DNA of 64,000 nucleotides from assembly GCF_945859705.1 (NCBI RefSeq), contig NC_079134.1, positions 154,167,718 to 154,231,717 of the forward strand, given 5' to 3'. The position numbers and the translations under genes are program-made. Of the stretch, positions 1-10,893 are shown one piece after another (position 1 is the first letter of the stretch; each line of letters starts with the position of its first letter). This DNA is from Episyrphus balteatus. Lineage: Eukaryota > Arthropoda > Insecta > Diptera > Syrphidae. Under the pieces are notes generated by a model, which had not been told where the DNA came from, ran no database searches, and saw only the letters and a list, made by a program, of their open reading frames with translations.

Positions 1-31
1 TCATTTCATTCTTTATATTTTATTGACTTAC

Positions 32-85
32 AAGTGATCCTTGTGTTGCGTAGTAGTTTTCATCTTCGGTTGTTTGGTCAATAGC
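32..85 (-). CDS. SLC35F5: Probable exon 3 of the SLC35F5-like gene
   Basis: An 18-codon exon on the minus strand, preceded by a strong polypyrimidine acceptor (ctattaaag) and followed by a gtaagt donor. It keeps phase 0 with exon 2 and encodes an acidic, hydrophilic stretch (DENYY..GSL) that fits the variable loop after the second helix. The open frame continues upstream to about 280, and an alternative acceptor (ctcattag, exon starting at 280) would give 83 codons, but those extra residues look unlike the family. It could instead belong to another gene. Confidence 0.5.
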
Positions 86-2867
86 CTTTAATAGAAACAA
101 AAAAGAAATTGAAAAGTTTTCTATGGTTTTTAGTATGATTAAATTTCCGATTTTTGCAATATGGCTAAGACAAGAAATCAAACGGCTTTTTTCACTTATA
201 TACATTTTTAATGATTCGATTAAATGCGATTCAATACATTGGCTGCTCTTTTTTTCAGCTATGGACACAGAAATGGTACACTAATGAGAAAAAATATTAC
301 GATTTAAATTTCAAGTAGGTATGTTGGATGATTTTTATAATTTGTTTTCTTTGGGTATATTTTCAAAAACAACGGACCAATGAAAAAGTCTTAAAAGTTC
401 CGTTATTTTGTTTAGTTTCGTGCACTTGCCAATTTATGCTTTTCTTAACCCTCTTACTAATGGATATTAACTCATGTCAATACCCCCAAACATGCATACA
501 AAGTAGTGAAATATTTGTTTGGGACAAACAAATCGATATTTTTACCTGGCCAGCTCAAAGTCTTAATCTTAACCACATAGAACATTTCTGGAATGATGTT
601 AAGGTTGGGTAAGGAAAATTCAAAAATTTAAACGATATCTGAGCAGGGATTAAACAAGAGTACTTGGTAATCCACTCCGCATATTAGATTCAATACGTTA
701 GTTGAAATTTTAATAAAGAGGTATCAAGCAACTTTAAAAAATCGTGGTCAACAAAGTTATAACTTAGCAATGCAATGGTTTAGGAATGTGTGTTATTTTT
801 CAAAATTGAATTGAAGGATCGGTTTTTCGGAAAAAGTAGCGAATTTATATTCATTAGAAAATGGAAAAGAATCGACTGCAGATACAATTTTTGTTAATTA
901 ATTATTATTATTATTATCCTTTGGAATAATAGTAAAAAATGTCAATATTAGGCACTTGGTAATTACAATCAAACAATTAAATTAATACAATAACCTTACA
1001 ATAACCTGAACGCGCAATTTTAGTTTTTGTCAGTTGATTGTTGCTACGTGAGAAAATTTTAAGAGCTCACATGTCGTTTTTTCTAAGCCGAAAAAATATG
1101 ATAATTCCATTCCTTCCTGAACCATTTTCGTGTTTGTCATTTGTCACTGATCGTCATAAACAACAGGGTTGATAATTTTTGAAACCTAAAAAAAATAAAA
1201 TTCACGACTGCTCTTGCAGTTCAATTCAAAGCACTTTTATGTTAGTTGTAAGTTGGATGTTGGGGAAGAGCCGACATTTTCGAGTAATTTGCTTGAAAAA
1301 TTTACATATATGGGAGATACACTTTCTAAGTGGGATATAAAAAAACAAAAAAAGAACAACTTTCAGAATTTTATAAAAATCATCTGTACCAAATTTGAAG
1401 AAAAACTGTCAACCCGTTTAGGTTATAGAAATGTGTACAGATGGATGCATAGACCACTTTTTCAGAATTCTCCATCATCATAATGTTGGTTTTGATTAAA
1501 ACCTCAAACTTTTTTCTCGAAACGAAACTAATACTTGCAATTAAAGAACAATTAAAGAACGGGATATTTTTTTGATGATAAAAAATATTAAATTTCGAAC
1601 TTTCAAAAAATTGTTGTAATTGAACGTGAACATTTGTTTAAATGGAAAAGTTGTGTGTTTTTTTTGTCATTGCTATACGCATCCGTAGAAGGAGTAACAA
1701 AAATAACACGCAGCTGCCGATAAGAATAGAAGCTTAATCCATTAGCGGATAGAATTTTGACAAAGTAGGTTTCCCAAATTAAAAAGTAGAAATAACAGAA
1801 TCTTTTGTATGTTTGCGACGTTAAGTCTAGAGTAAGGATGCGCATCTGATGCCTGATGCACAATATTGCGAGACGGCGAGACGAGATCGTTGCGAGAGTC
1901 TCGTTGACGAGTTAAAAAAAATTCCAAACAATGAAATTGTATGAAACAATATTGCATTTCTCGTTGTTTTGAATTTTCGAAAGCTTTGAAAAAATACTCA
2001 CGAGACTACAATTTTTCGAAAATGAAAGGCAGCTTATTATATGGATAAATAAATTGCACGACTGGGGTCGCACGTACTTGCTCTTATGCTTAAAGTAACT
2101 ATAATGTTAAAGCTTTTTATTCAAATTTAAAATTTGATATTTTGAAGAAATTTCATAAGTAGTATAAAAAAATTAAGTCTGTTTTTATAATTAATAAAAC
2201 TCCGTTTTAAAATATCTTAAAAAAAAAAAACAAATATGCCATTTTATTTCTCGTATAAAAAGGTATTTTTAGAAAAAAAATTTTGAAAATTGTAGGAGCC
2301 GTTTTTTAAAAAAATAATTTTTTATATATAAAATTTTTTTTAACATTTTTCAAAAAAAAAGTTGGTATGCCATTTTGAAGAAATAATTAATTTACACATA
2401 AAAACTAAATTTCAAAATTTTTCATTGATCCGTTTTCAAAAAAAAATTTTGAAATATTTCTTAAAAAACCAAAAATGCGTTTTTTGAAAATTTTCTAAAA
2501 TTTTAATATTATCTTTACTTACACACTTTTGTATAAAAATTTTCATTTAAATCGGATTAATTTTGTACGAGATATTCAGAAACGAAAAAAACCGTTCTAT
2601 GACAGGTACCGTTAATAACGGTATAAAAAATATTTTTTTTATTTAAAAAGTTGGCCCTTATGTGTAGTACTACACACAAAAATTTTAATCAAAATCGTTA
2701 GAGCCGTTTTTGAAAAAAATTACCTTTTCTATTTCCGTTATATGGCAGGTACCGTTAGTTTTGGTCATAAAAAAAAATTTCAATTTCCCCTCTAGGGAAT
2801 CACCAAAAACTGCTAACTACCAAGTTTGAAGAAAATCACTTCACTCGTTTAGGCTGCAGCTCCAGAT

Positions 2868-2904
<37 letters not shown>

Positions 2905-5900
2905 ATTGCCGGACCCACTTTTTTGGCATTCTCCATCATCGTAATGTCATGTAAAATTGTTATCTCGAGTTCGATTTTTTTACGAATCCTAAACTTGCCC
3001 TATAGTACCTATATCGCAAGTAAAAATCTAGCAATATTGGGAAATGCCTAACGATTTTTAATAGAAAACGTTGAGAGAAAACGCAACGCTCGCTCCCGTC
3101 TTGTCGCCTCGCATTATCGTGAATTAGGTATAAGTCGAATAGCAAATCCAATCTATTTGTACGGTTTTTGGAAATGTAAATCAGAAGGAGGATGGTGACT
3201 AAAAAGAGTTCCAACACAAGCTTATTCGTGATCATCTTCAGATTTCCAATCATCAAAACCAAATTTGTGATTTGTTAAACAATCAAAATCTAGTCAACAA
3301 ACCGTTATTGGTTGTCTGTTGTAACAAACCTATAGCTTTTAATTGCATTTAGTCCATGCGAAAATGGAGTGTGATCATGGTAGAGCTAAATCAGTTGATT
3401 TTTAGCAATGTAATTTGTCGATACACAAATTTTGTATATATTCAGCTCAAGTTACAAAGATTTTTAAGTCTTCTTTTGCTCCTCCCCCCAAAAATTTAAA
3501 TTCAATTTAATTTATGTACCCCTGGGTGCTTTTAAACAGTAGCCTACGACAATTATATCTGAATTCCTAATAAATTTGTTTGTTTAACCTGGAATTCAAT
3601 ATTTGAATTTCAAATAGATAGAGATAGATAGATAAGTTCTTTATTCTTATTAATGAATTCAAATATTACATTGTGCTCGAATACATAGATATGGTTAACA
3701 AAAATATTTTATAATAAGAATAGTTAGTGGCAACAATTGTTTAAAAAAAAACAGTGGTGATGCCACATCGATTTTATTTTGTGTGGGGTTACAAAAATAT
3801 AAAGGAAGAAACAAAATTAATACAATTTATACATTCAAAATTATGAATTTGGAAAATAAAATTAATTTTAGCAAAAAGAAATGAAAAGAAAATTCGAATA
3901 TAAAAAGCTTATAAGATTCTCAAAAAAGTTAAATTTCAGCAAACAAATCGTATTAAAATATATTTGCATAAGTTTAATTTTAAACAGTGTAACGTAGCAA
4001 AGTTTCTATTTCTTGGTGGTCTACGGCAAGAAGCCATAACTTTATTTCTTTTAAAAACGCGCCAATATTTCTTATTTTACGAACTTCTATAGGAAGCGTA
4101 TTAAAAAGTTTGCAGGAAACAATGGAATAGGAGTTTCTGTAGCTAGTCGTGCGAAAGTAAGGGATGTTTACTATAAAGGTGGAATTACTTCTAAGGCTTC
4201 GTGTGTCTGAAATCGGACTTTGCAAATATCCAGCTCTATTAAAAAATACTTTTAGAACTTTAAAAAAATATAAATGTCTAACGGGAAGGATTTTTAAAGA
4301 CCTAAACAGTTCCATTGATGGTGTCAAACGATGGGTTTTACAAACGTTACGTACAGCTGATTTTTGAATCACGGTGAGATGTTGCAGTTTGTTGACATAT
4401 GCACCACCCCAACAGGGTATTCCATATTGCAACTTGGAATGAAAAATACCAAAATAAACCATTTTCAACAAATTTGAAGAGCAATGATTTCTCAGGTGGT
4501 AGAAACAACGGGTGGATGAGAGAAGATAGTTTTTTAAAATAGCTATGTGCTTGTCCCAGTTAAGGTTTTGATCAATATGGATCCCGAGGTACTTAAAGTC
4601 TTCAACTTTTGCAATTTCAAAACAACTACTACTACATTTAACATTGCCATGATATGATTGAGTATGGTTAGCATTACATTCACCATAAAGTAACTTATGA
4701 CTGGGGCAATCGTGAGAATGAAAAATTATTGGAATATCCGGAGAGATATTACCCCTCAGGCTGAAAAACATTAACTTAGTTTTGCTACTCACAATTAACT
4801 CATGTTTAGCAAACCAAAATCTCAGCAAGTGAGCATCATAGTTAATATCTGAAATTTGATTCAAAGGACTATTGTTACAGTATGCAATTCCAAGGTCATC
4901 GGCAAAGGCTCTGACTTTACCTCGGAAAGGAAGTGAAAAAAGCGAATTAATATAAACCAAAAATAAAATTGGGCCCAGCACGGATCCTTGGGGGACTCCC
5001 AAAGGACTATTTTTAGAGGAACTTATGCTGCACCCAACTTTCACAATGTGTGATCTAATTTTCAAATAAGACTCTAGCCATTTCCAGATGAACCCACGAA
5101 AACCAATTTTATACAATTTATCCAAGAGTATGTTATGGTTCACCATGTCAAAGGCCTTAGTAATATCTACGAAAAGACCAGCACAGTTTTTCTTAGCATC
5201 TAAACCTTCTTGTAAAATGCAGCAAAATTGTAGAAGAGCATCCTCAGTAGAAAGCCCAGCCCTGAATCCAAATTGCAATGGACTCAAAAAGTTTATTTTA
5301 TAAAGGTAAGACAGAATTCTTGATTTCACTACCTTCTCAAACAATTTCGATATTGAAGACAACAAAGTTATTGGTCTATAATTTCCTTTATCTGTTTTAC
5401 TTCCTTTTTTGAATAATGGAATTATCATACCTTTTTTCAATTCATCAGGAAACTTCCCGGAGTATATGCTTAAGTTAAAAATATGTGTCAATACTTCTAC
5501 CAAATTTGGTCCAACTTTTTTAAGCATTATATTAGATATTTCATCTTTGCCTTGAGAAGATGAATTATTTAAAGAGTTTATTGTTTTAAGTACTTCAATT
5601 CCTGTAATTGGCTCAAAAAAGAAACTGTTCGAAAGGTTTTCTTGAGGATCAGTCTCATAGCAACAGTTAGGTGAAGAATGTATGCTTTCTGAAAAAGAAC
5701 CATGACCAACAGACGCAAAAAAGGAACTAAATTCATCCGCTACATCTTTTGGATTCGATAAAACAACTATACCATCTTTTAGTACGATTTGATTGTTGCT
5801 ATTGGAAATGTTCCTATTTAAAATACTGTTAATGACTTCCCATTCTTTTTTTATGTTGCCCTTTGCCGTATGGATTTTAGATTGATAAAAGGAATTCTTT

Positions 5901-7580
5901 GTAGCTCTTATTTCTTCGTTCACTTTTTTACATAGTCTCTTATACCTGGTTTTCAAACTTAAATTCATAGGATGTTTCAGACATTTTATGCTTAAATTAT
6001 TTTTCTGTTTTATTTTTTTGATCAGTGATGAGTTTACCCATGGTTTAAGATTCCTATTCGAACTGCTCTGCCTTAAAGTATAAGTTGATAAGATTATGTG
6101 TTCTTTTAAAATTTTAAGAAATAAATCGTAGGCAATGGATACATCTTCTTCAATCATGACGCTATTCCAATTTTCATACAGTAATCTGCTATTTAAAAGT
6201 TGATAGTTGACTCTGATAATGGGGGGTTGGGTACAACGTTCAATGTTCTCACATCTAACACTTTCGAAGAGGATTCCTGTCATACAGTGGTCAGTTATAT
6301 TAAGTTCAAGGTTAATTCCAGCAAGTAAATTACAAGGAATCTTGTCAAAACGGCCAAAAACATGGTCAAGGCACGTACCAGAACAAGGCCTAGTCACTTC
6401 GTTCACGAAAGATATAAGACCATTTTCAGCTATTAGAACCTTATAAAGATCAACAACAGAATTGCTTACTAGAGTATCAATGTTTAAATCATTGTTGCAT
6501 TGTGCTAAGAAAATCAATGTTGATTTTTTTTAAGCTTGAAATTTCATCATAAATTTTTTTTAAGCTTGAAATTTCATCATAAATTTTTTGTAAGGTCAAT
6601 GTGTCATTGACCGAAGATGAGTGAACGGTTGTATCAGTGCACTGTGTGGTATACATGCTCGAAGGTGGAACTTGATGTATTAGGCTGGAGGTAGAGGAAG
6701 TCGATGCAGTTGTTGTTGATTTCGATGGGCTTTCAATTGGATGTGTGGTTTTTTGCATGCTCTCCGATATAAAGGGTTGTTGTTGTTGGGGCGATAGCCG
6801 ACGGCGTGTTATGCGGCATTTATCACATCGATAAGATTTGCCATTTGCAGACATATCCTCTAAATCAGCGAGCTGAACATTTACACAATGCCCGTGGAAA
6901 GTTGTATCACAGTCACAACATTTAACCTTAATTGCTTCACTTTTATCTATTTCGATTTTGCAAATTAAGCACTTCATGTTTGTAAAGATTTTTCTTCGAT
7001 TATAGAACAGTTTATGTAAGTTATTTGTGCGCACCCCACGACACCTTAAGAAACACGTCTGTTCTCAGCGAGAGATGAGAATAAAATCTACAATATAATG
7101 CTAAAACTCTGTCTGGGTACTTCACTTCAAGGGGTGTGTTTGCTTTTTTTTATCTATTACAAGACAACATTTCGATAAGACAGTAACAATTATTAAAAAA
7201 AATGTTTGATAAAATTCTACACCTACATATGCTAGGTTCCCTCTGGTAAATGCTTACTTGCTGATAAAAACAAAAATTTAATCTTACCGAATAATTTCCC
7301 GGTTGTTCGCATGCCTCTTTCCATGGTGTTATTAAGCCAATAACAATTAGGTAAATTGTAAACATAGATGTCTTAAAATATGTACAAAAGAAAGGTTTAT
7401 CATATTTTTCATCTTCGTATAGAAACTGTAAATAAGAACAACAAAATTGATATTAACACATTTAAATGAATACAAAAATAAAAGACTTACCTTTGTGATC
7501 TCATTGGACGTTACCCATATAATGTCGACGAGTATTAAAACAATTATACCTAAAATAAGTTTTTGTGTCTTGCTTAGCAT
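32..7580 (-). CDS. SLC35F5: SLC35F5-like solute carrier, 5' exons (partial, runs off left edge)
   Basis: Exons read on the minus strand: 7580-7491 (30 codons), 7425-7288 (46 codons) and probably 85-32 (18 codons), all phase 0 with GT..AG junctions (donors gtaagt, gtaaga, gtaagt). Exon 1 starts with ATG and encodes the first membrane helix of the SLC35F family (residues about 7-24, LILGIIVLILVDIIWVTSNE); exon 2 has the family's aromatic stretch KPFFCTYFKTSMF followed by a second helix and a TPW motif. Both resemble the N-terminal part of animal SLC35F5, a multi-helix drug/metabolite-superfamily carrier whose substrate is poorly defined. The remaining helices must lie left of position 1. The human protein has a longer N-terminus, so another upstream start is possible. 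The 7.2-kb intron between exons 2 and 3 is full of transposon sequence, including a LINE in the same orientation as the gene. Confidence 0.78.
328..760 (+). mobile_element. Tc1-like DDE transposase fragment
   Basis: The plus-strand frame 328-612 ends with WPAQSLNLNHIEHFWNDV, the C-terminal signature of Tc1/mariner transposases (normally WPAQSPDLNPIEHLW), which carries the last acidic catalytic residue. Further similarity seems to continue in broken frames to about 760. The N-terminal DNA-binding domain and the first two catalytic aspartates are not visible and no terminal inverted repeats were found, so this is a dead internal fragment inside the SLC35F5-like intron. Confidence 0.6.
613..1195. 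other. AT-rich intronic sequence, nothing recognised after the transposase tail
   Basis: Beyond the decayed transposase tail I see only AT-rich sequence with short homopolymer runs and an ATT microsatellite near 900-915. Confidence 0.5.
1197..1541 (+). repeat. Dispersed repeat family A, short copy
   Basis: Starts with a version of the family's left end (AAATAAAATTCACGACTG), has the block 'gaattctccatcatcataatg' shared by the other copies and ends near the family's ACTTGC motif. It most resembles the minus-strand copy at 8940-9832, including the shared text around 'gggagatacactttc' and 'gttttgattaaaacctc'. The interior is shortened. Confidence 0.6.
1542..2054. other. Intronic spacer with GAGAC-rich patch
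   Basis: No gene found. A GC-richer patch at about 1866-1912 contains repeated GAGAC/CGAGA words in both orientations; the rest is AT-rich. Confidence 0.4.
2055..3030 (+). repeat. Dispersed repeat family A, near full-length copy
   Basis: Left end reads TGCACGACTGGGGTCGCACG followed by TACTTGCTCTT. The interior has diverged repeats around 'cgttagagccgttttt' and 'ggcaggtaccgtt', then a GACA microsatellite (about 2872-2904), the block 'ttggcattctccatcatcg', and a right end with a short hairpin, ACTTGC..GCAAGT, around 2993-3020. The same order of blocks recurs at 16527-17485 and, inverted, at 8940-9832 and 44455-44985. It has no coding capacity. Confidence 0.75.
2872..2904. repeat. (GACA)n microsatellite inside family A
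   Basis: About eight units of GACA. The same motif occupies the same place in the other family A copies (17328-17352 and, inverted, 44535-44572), so it is part of the repeat. Confidence 0.85.
3031..3613. other. Spacer between family A and the LINE
   Basis: No supported gene. A minus-strand 100-codon frame (3262-2960) overlaps the family A end and has no recognisable domain. Ends in a short GATA-rich tract that is the tail of the adjacent LINE. Confidence 0.4.
3980..6517 (-). CDS. LINE ORF2: endonuclease C-terminus plus reverse transcriptase
   Basis: An 845-codon open frame. Residues about 1-75 match the end of an apurinic-like endonuclease (SGTCLDHVFGR, the family's final (I/L)DH motif). 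A linker precedes the RT: the block RPITLLSSISKLFEKV, catalytic VDITKAFD, the GVPQGSVLGP block, and FADD with both catalytic aspartates. A C-terminal maturase/thumb region (YLGIHID) follows and there is no RNase H domain or Cys-rich knuckle. The RT is uninterrupted, so the copy is young, but the N-terminal endonuclease is absent and the listed ATG is simply the first methionine after the deletion. It overlaps ORF1 by 29 bp. Confidence 0.88.
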   Translation of the reverse strand: MIFLAQCNNDLNIDTLVSNSVVDLYKVLIAENGLISFVNEVTRPCSGTCLDHVFGRFDKIPCNLLAGINLELNITDHCMTGILFESVRCENIERCTQPPIIRVNYQLLNSRLLYENWNSVMIEEDVSIAYDLFLKILKEHIILSTYTLRQSSSNRNLKPWVNSSLIKKIKQKNNLSIKCLKHPMNLSLKTRYKRLCKKVNEEIRATKNSFYQSKIHTAKGNIKKEWEVINSILNRNISNSNNQIVLKDGIVVLSNPKDVADEFSSFFASVGHGSFSESIHSSPNCCYETDPQENLSNSFFFEPITGIEVLKTINSLNNSSSQGKDEISNIMLKKVGPNLVEVLTHIFNLSIYSGKFPDELKKGMIIPLFKKGSKTDKGNYRPITLLSSISKLFEKVVKSRILSYLYKINFLSPLQFGFRAGLSTEDALLQFCCILQEGLDAKKNCAGLFVDITKAFDMVNHNILLDKLYKIGFRGFIWKWLESYLKIRSHIVKVGCSISSSKNSPLGVPQGSVLGPILFLVYINSLFSLPFRGKVRAFADDLGIAYCNNSPLNQISDINYDAHLLRFWFAKHELIVSSKTKLMFFSLRGNISPDIPIIFHSHDCPSHKLLYGECNANHTQSYHGNVKCSSSCFEIAKVEDFKYLGIHIDQNLNWDKHIAILKNYLLSSTRCFYHLRNHCSSNLLKMVYFGIFHSKLQYGIPCWGGAYVNKLQHLTVIQKSAVRNVCKTHRLTPSMELFRSLKILPVRHLYFFKVLKVFFNRAGYLQSPISDTRSLRSNSTFIVNIPYFRTTSYRNSYSIVSCKLFNTLPIEVRKIRNIGAFLKEIKLWLLAVDHQEIETLLRYTV
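6489..7034 (-). CDS. LINE ORF1: PHD-finger protein, truncated
   Basis: A 181-codon frame starting at 7034 (an internal ATG at 6977 lies just before the finger). Residues about 20-72 form a C4HC3 PHD-type zinc finger: CLIC, CCDC, HGHC and CDKC supply the ligands. It is followed by a Ser/Thr/Gln-rich linker and a short coiled-coil-like stretch in which KIYDEISSLK occurs twice, caused by a tandem 30-bp duplication at about 6527-6590. PHD-bearing ORF1 proteins are known from insect CR1-like LINEs. The normal C-terminal part is lost where the internal deletion fuses ORF1 to the endonuclease end. Confidence 0.75.
   Translation of the reverse strand: MRTNNLHKLFYNRRKIFTNMKCLICKIEIDKSEAIKVKCCDCDTTFHGHCVNVQLADLEDMSANGKSYRCDKCRITRRRLSPQQQQPFISESMQKTTHPIESPSKSTTTASTSSTSSLIHQVPPSSMYTTQCTDTTVHSSSVNDTLTLQKIYDEISSLKKIYDEISSLKKINIDFLSTMQQ
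6527..6590 (-). repeat. Tandem 30-bp duplication in LINE ORF1
   Basis: Two copies of a unit containing 'aagcttgaaatttcatcat', in frame, duplicating ten codons of ORF1. Confidence 0.85.
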
Positions 7581-8934
7581 AATGTGCGAGTTGACGATTT
7601 TGCTGATGTGTTAAATGATCTTTATCCAGATTCTCATTTCGAGTTTCGTTCGGAGGCGCGGATGCATTGATGCAGGGGGGAATATATAACGAAAATGTGA
7701 TGTTTGTGATGTGTCTTTTTCTTTTTTCCTTTTCTGCCTTTGATTTGTATTTGAACAATTGCGTTCGTTTAACGTGATTGAGCTCTTAAAAGTTCATTTT
7801 TATTTGAAATGATTCACTCTTACAGCTCCTGTAATAATAAAAAAAGATAACAAATAAAAATATGAATTTGAATTGGTTTAATGCAATTGGATTTGGATTT
7901 ATTTGATAGTGATTCATGGTATTAGAGTAAAATGTCTCACAGAATTATTACCATTAATCAGAATTGCGATTTCAATCAAATGCTAGTAAATAAAATAATA
8001 AACACATAAACTTGTATGATAGTAAAAAGCTAATCAATATTTGTTTTTATTATTCAACTTATGACATTATAATTCGAAGTCTTTCAGAAATATGTGTATA
8101 ATTTGTATAATTTTACATACGACTACTATCTTTTTCACATAGGAAGCAATATATGTACATACTATTTCCTATAATGTAAATGTTGGAAACACATTAAAAC
8201 TATTACCGAAGCGTGTAGAACTGATCAAACTGATAAGCTTCTATTCGATAGTACCTACTCGTAGGTCTTAGGGTAATCTACTGCATGCTGAAAGTTCACC
8301 ATACGACAGAGTAAATTAATGTTTATCGATGAGAATAAAGTGCAACAAAGCAATGCACACCAACTGACATTATGTTTTCCTATTAAGATACAGATAACAA
8401 GCATTTAGTCAACGGTGATGTTTTGCTTGGATGATTGTTATGTTTTTGTTTAAAATCGCATTATTTAAAGCTGGGAAACAATAATGAAATAATGATAGTG
8501 ACATTTTTATTATTTAAAAAAAAATCTTCATACCTAACTCAGAGAGATTATGAAAACAGAGGACAGCTTTTTGGGTGATTGCCCTTTATAAATTTTGTAT
8601 AATGAAGTTTGAACTGAATTATAATATATATATATAGATAGCTTTGTGTGTTATTAAAGTGCTTTTTATAACATTGAGCTCAAGACATCATTCTCTTCGA
8701 AGATAAATCAAAAGAAAAAACTAATTAGTAATTTAATATTTCAAACTTTCAAATTTAATATTAAAAACTATTTCTAATGACGCTGTTGTGGATTTGTTTT
8801 TGAGAAAACAATTATTATATCGTCACCTGAACGTAAAAAATAACTTAAATTGTTTTTTGAAAAGAATATAATGTACGTTATTTCTTTATAATTCCAAAGC
8901 TCGACGGTTTCTCTTTTTGGCCATAATTTTTACT
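7581..8934. other. Upstream region of the SLC35F5-like gene
   Basis: The probable 5' UTR and promoter of the minus-strand gene lie within about 200 bp right of 7580; I could not place the start site. The rest to 8934 is AT-rich with no recognised gene, apart from a short TA microsatellite near 8624. Confidence 0.4.
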
Positions 8935-8939
8935 TGCTC

Positions 8940-9832
8940 TATAGGGCAAGTATTGGTTTCGTGTCAAAAAAAATAATTCGAGGTCTTAATCAAAACTAAC
9001 ATTACGATAATGGAGAAGTCTGAAAAAGTGGTTTTCGTCATGACGTCCGTCGGTCTGTGCGTCGGTGCGTCTGTGCGTCGTCAAAAAAAGGTGTAAAAGA
9101 AGCTGCAGCCTAAACAGGTGGACGAATTTTCTTGAAATTTGGTACAGATGATTATTTCGTAATTTCCAAGGTTGTTTTTTTTTTTTTGTTTTTTAATATC
9201 TCGCCTAGAACGTATACCTCCCATACAAACTTTTCGAGGTATTGCAATTTTCTCGAAAACGGCTCTAACGATTTTGATTAAATTTGACACAAGTAATGCT
9301 GTACGTATATCTAATATAACTGCGTTTTTAGTTTTTCTCAAAAAATACGGATAGTGGAAATATGACAATTTCTTTTTTTTCAATCACTAATGTCGGCTCT
9401 TCCCGTGTATCGTTAATGAGTTTGAATTTTCTCGAAAACGACTCTAACGATTTCGATTAAATTTGGTATTCGTTATAGTCTTAATGAGTCTAACAAAACT
9501 GCGTTTTTAGTTTTTCACAAAAATTTCCTAGAACGGTATGGCGTTGCCGTTTTCTGCCAAACTGATGCATTTTTTAGTTAATGTCGTATATTTCATCAAA
9601 GGCTAAGCCAATTTTATTCAAAATTTGCAGACAGATATTTCTTGTCATTTAGAAGTGTTAAATGTAAAAAAAATCTAAAATGTTTTGAAAAAAAAAGTTT
9701 AAATGGAATTTTTTTACTTTTATTTTTTTTTTTTTTTTTAATTTAACGAAAATCTTTAATTTCCAATAGTTATCTAAGATATAGATACTTTGAACTACAA
9801 GAGCAAGTACGTGCGGCCCCAGTCGTGCATTT
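8940..9832 (-). repeat. Dispersed repeat family A, inverted copy
   Basis: Right end appears at 8931-8961 as a perfect hairpin ACTTGCTCTATAGGGCAAGT; left end appears at 9800-9832 as the reverse complement of TGCACGACTGGGGCCGCACG. In between are the family blocks 'cgataatggagaag', a GTCC/GTCT-rich stretch equivalent to the GACA tract (9045-9080), and repeated 'ctctaacgattt' words. Intergenic. Confidence 0.75.
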
Positions 9833-10877
9833 TATTTCAGAAGTTGCGATGCGAGATCATACTACTTTGTATTTTGAGTATACTCAGTAGTACTGAATTG
9901 TAATACTTTAGTAATACTTTTCTTGACTTAATTGGTATGTCTACATAAAAATCGTAATCTTTATAGATCACATTAGAGCACATATTTTATTGAGTCAATT
10001 TTGTTTTTGTTGATTTTAATTATGTAAATGAACTTGAAAGGTAAGAACCATCAACAATTATTAAAAACGAAAAAAAAAAACAATTAATATTATTTATTCA
10101 GCATTTATTGATTCTTTTCAAGTAAAATTTAACGACATTTATTGACACTTAAATTACTTCCTTTGTTAAATTGTGTACAAACCCACAACGCCAGATGCTG
10201 GGTTTAGCCAAGTTCATCATTTTTGCTCAATAATTAGGTAATGTCGTTATCTTTTAAGAGGAACAATATCACTTGAAGATAGTCGATAATGAATTTCACA
10301 AAATTCAAATCACAGGATTTTGAAAATGTTCCCCATGAATTACATTTTAACATATAATTTTAATGCATGGAATACATTATAACTCTGTGAGAAACTAAGC
10401 AATGACGGCGCATTGTTGATTTATTCCACCTTCATTCCTCTCGTAAATAAAAAAAAAAAAAACAAATGGGATATCACTACAATCCTTTAAGACAAAGATT
10501 TTGTAATTTTTGTAAGATTCTCAAAAAAATTGCAAATTGTTGAACACTTTGCTCAAATATGGGAACAGTATTACAATGGTTTACATTGTAAATAATTCAA
10601 CACATTTGTAAAACAGTTTAGACACAGGAAAAGCTGCAAAATAAAACTCCTAACCAAAAATACTGAGTAATCTGAGTTATCAGCTGATAAACGTATGGCC
10701 TTTTTTATTTTGATTACTTTTCCCGCGATTATTCAGTTTGAAAATAAAATAATTTTGCAAGAAATAAAGTCAAATGTAATTTGCTCAAAAGGAACAATTA
10801 CTTCTTCTCAATATTTACATATTTTTCTTGTAGCTGCTCGGGCAAGCTACCTGGATAGCGTTTCATTCAAAAATATA
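9833..10877. other. AT-rich intergenic sequence
   Basis: No gene or mobile element recognised; only AT-rich sequence with homopolymer runs. Confidence 0.4.
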
Positions 10878-10893
10878 TTACAGATACGGGTAT

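Larger units (their letters stand above)
3614..7065 (-). mobile_element. CR1-like non-LTR retrotransposon, internally deleted
   Basis: A minus-strand LINE: a 5' leader (about 7065-7035), ORF1 with a PHD finger, an ORF2 with the end of an endonuclease and a full reverse transcriptase, a 3' UTR, and a tail of TATC repeats (plus strand 'gatagagatagatagataa', 3614-3634). Conserved RT motifs, lack of an RNase H domain, PHD-type ORF1 and microsatellite tail fit the CR1/L2-like group. The end of ORF1 and the start of the endonuclease are missing. It lies in an SLC35F5-like intron, in the gene's orientation. No clear target duplication was found. Confidence 0.85.

Noticed and set aside
2960..3262. 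Minus-strand frame with HDNARRQDG, resembling mariner 'HDNARPH'
   Set aside because: The similarity is limited to a few residues, the rest of the frame does not fit a transposase and it overlaps the family A end.
9081..9383. 100-aa minus-strand frame
   Set aside because: Lies inside a family A repeat; the lysine-rich text comes from homopolymer runs and is not shared by other copies.
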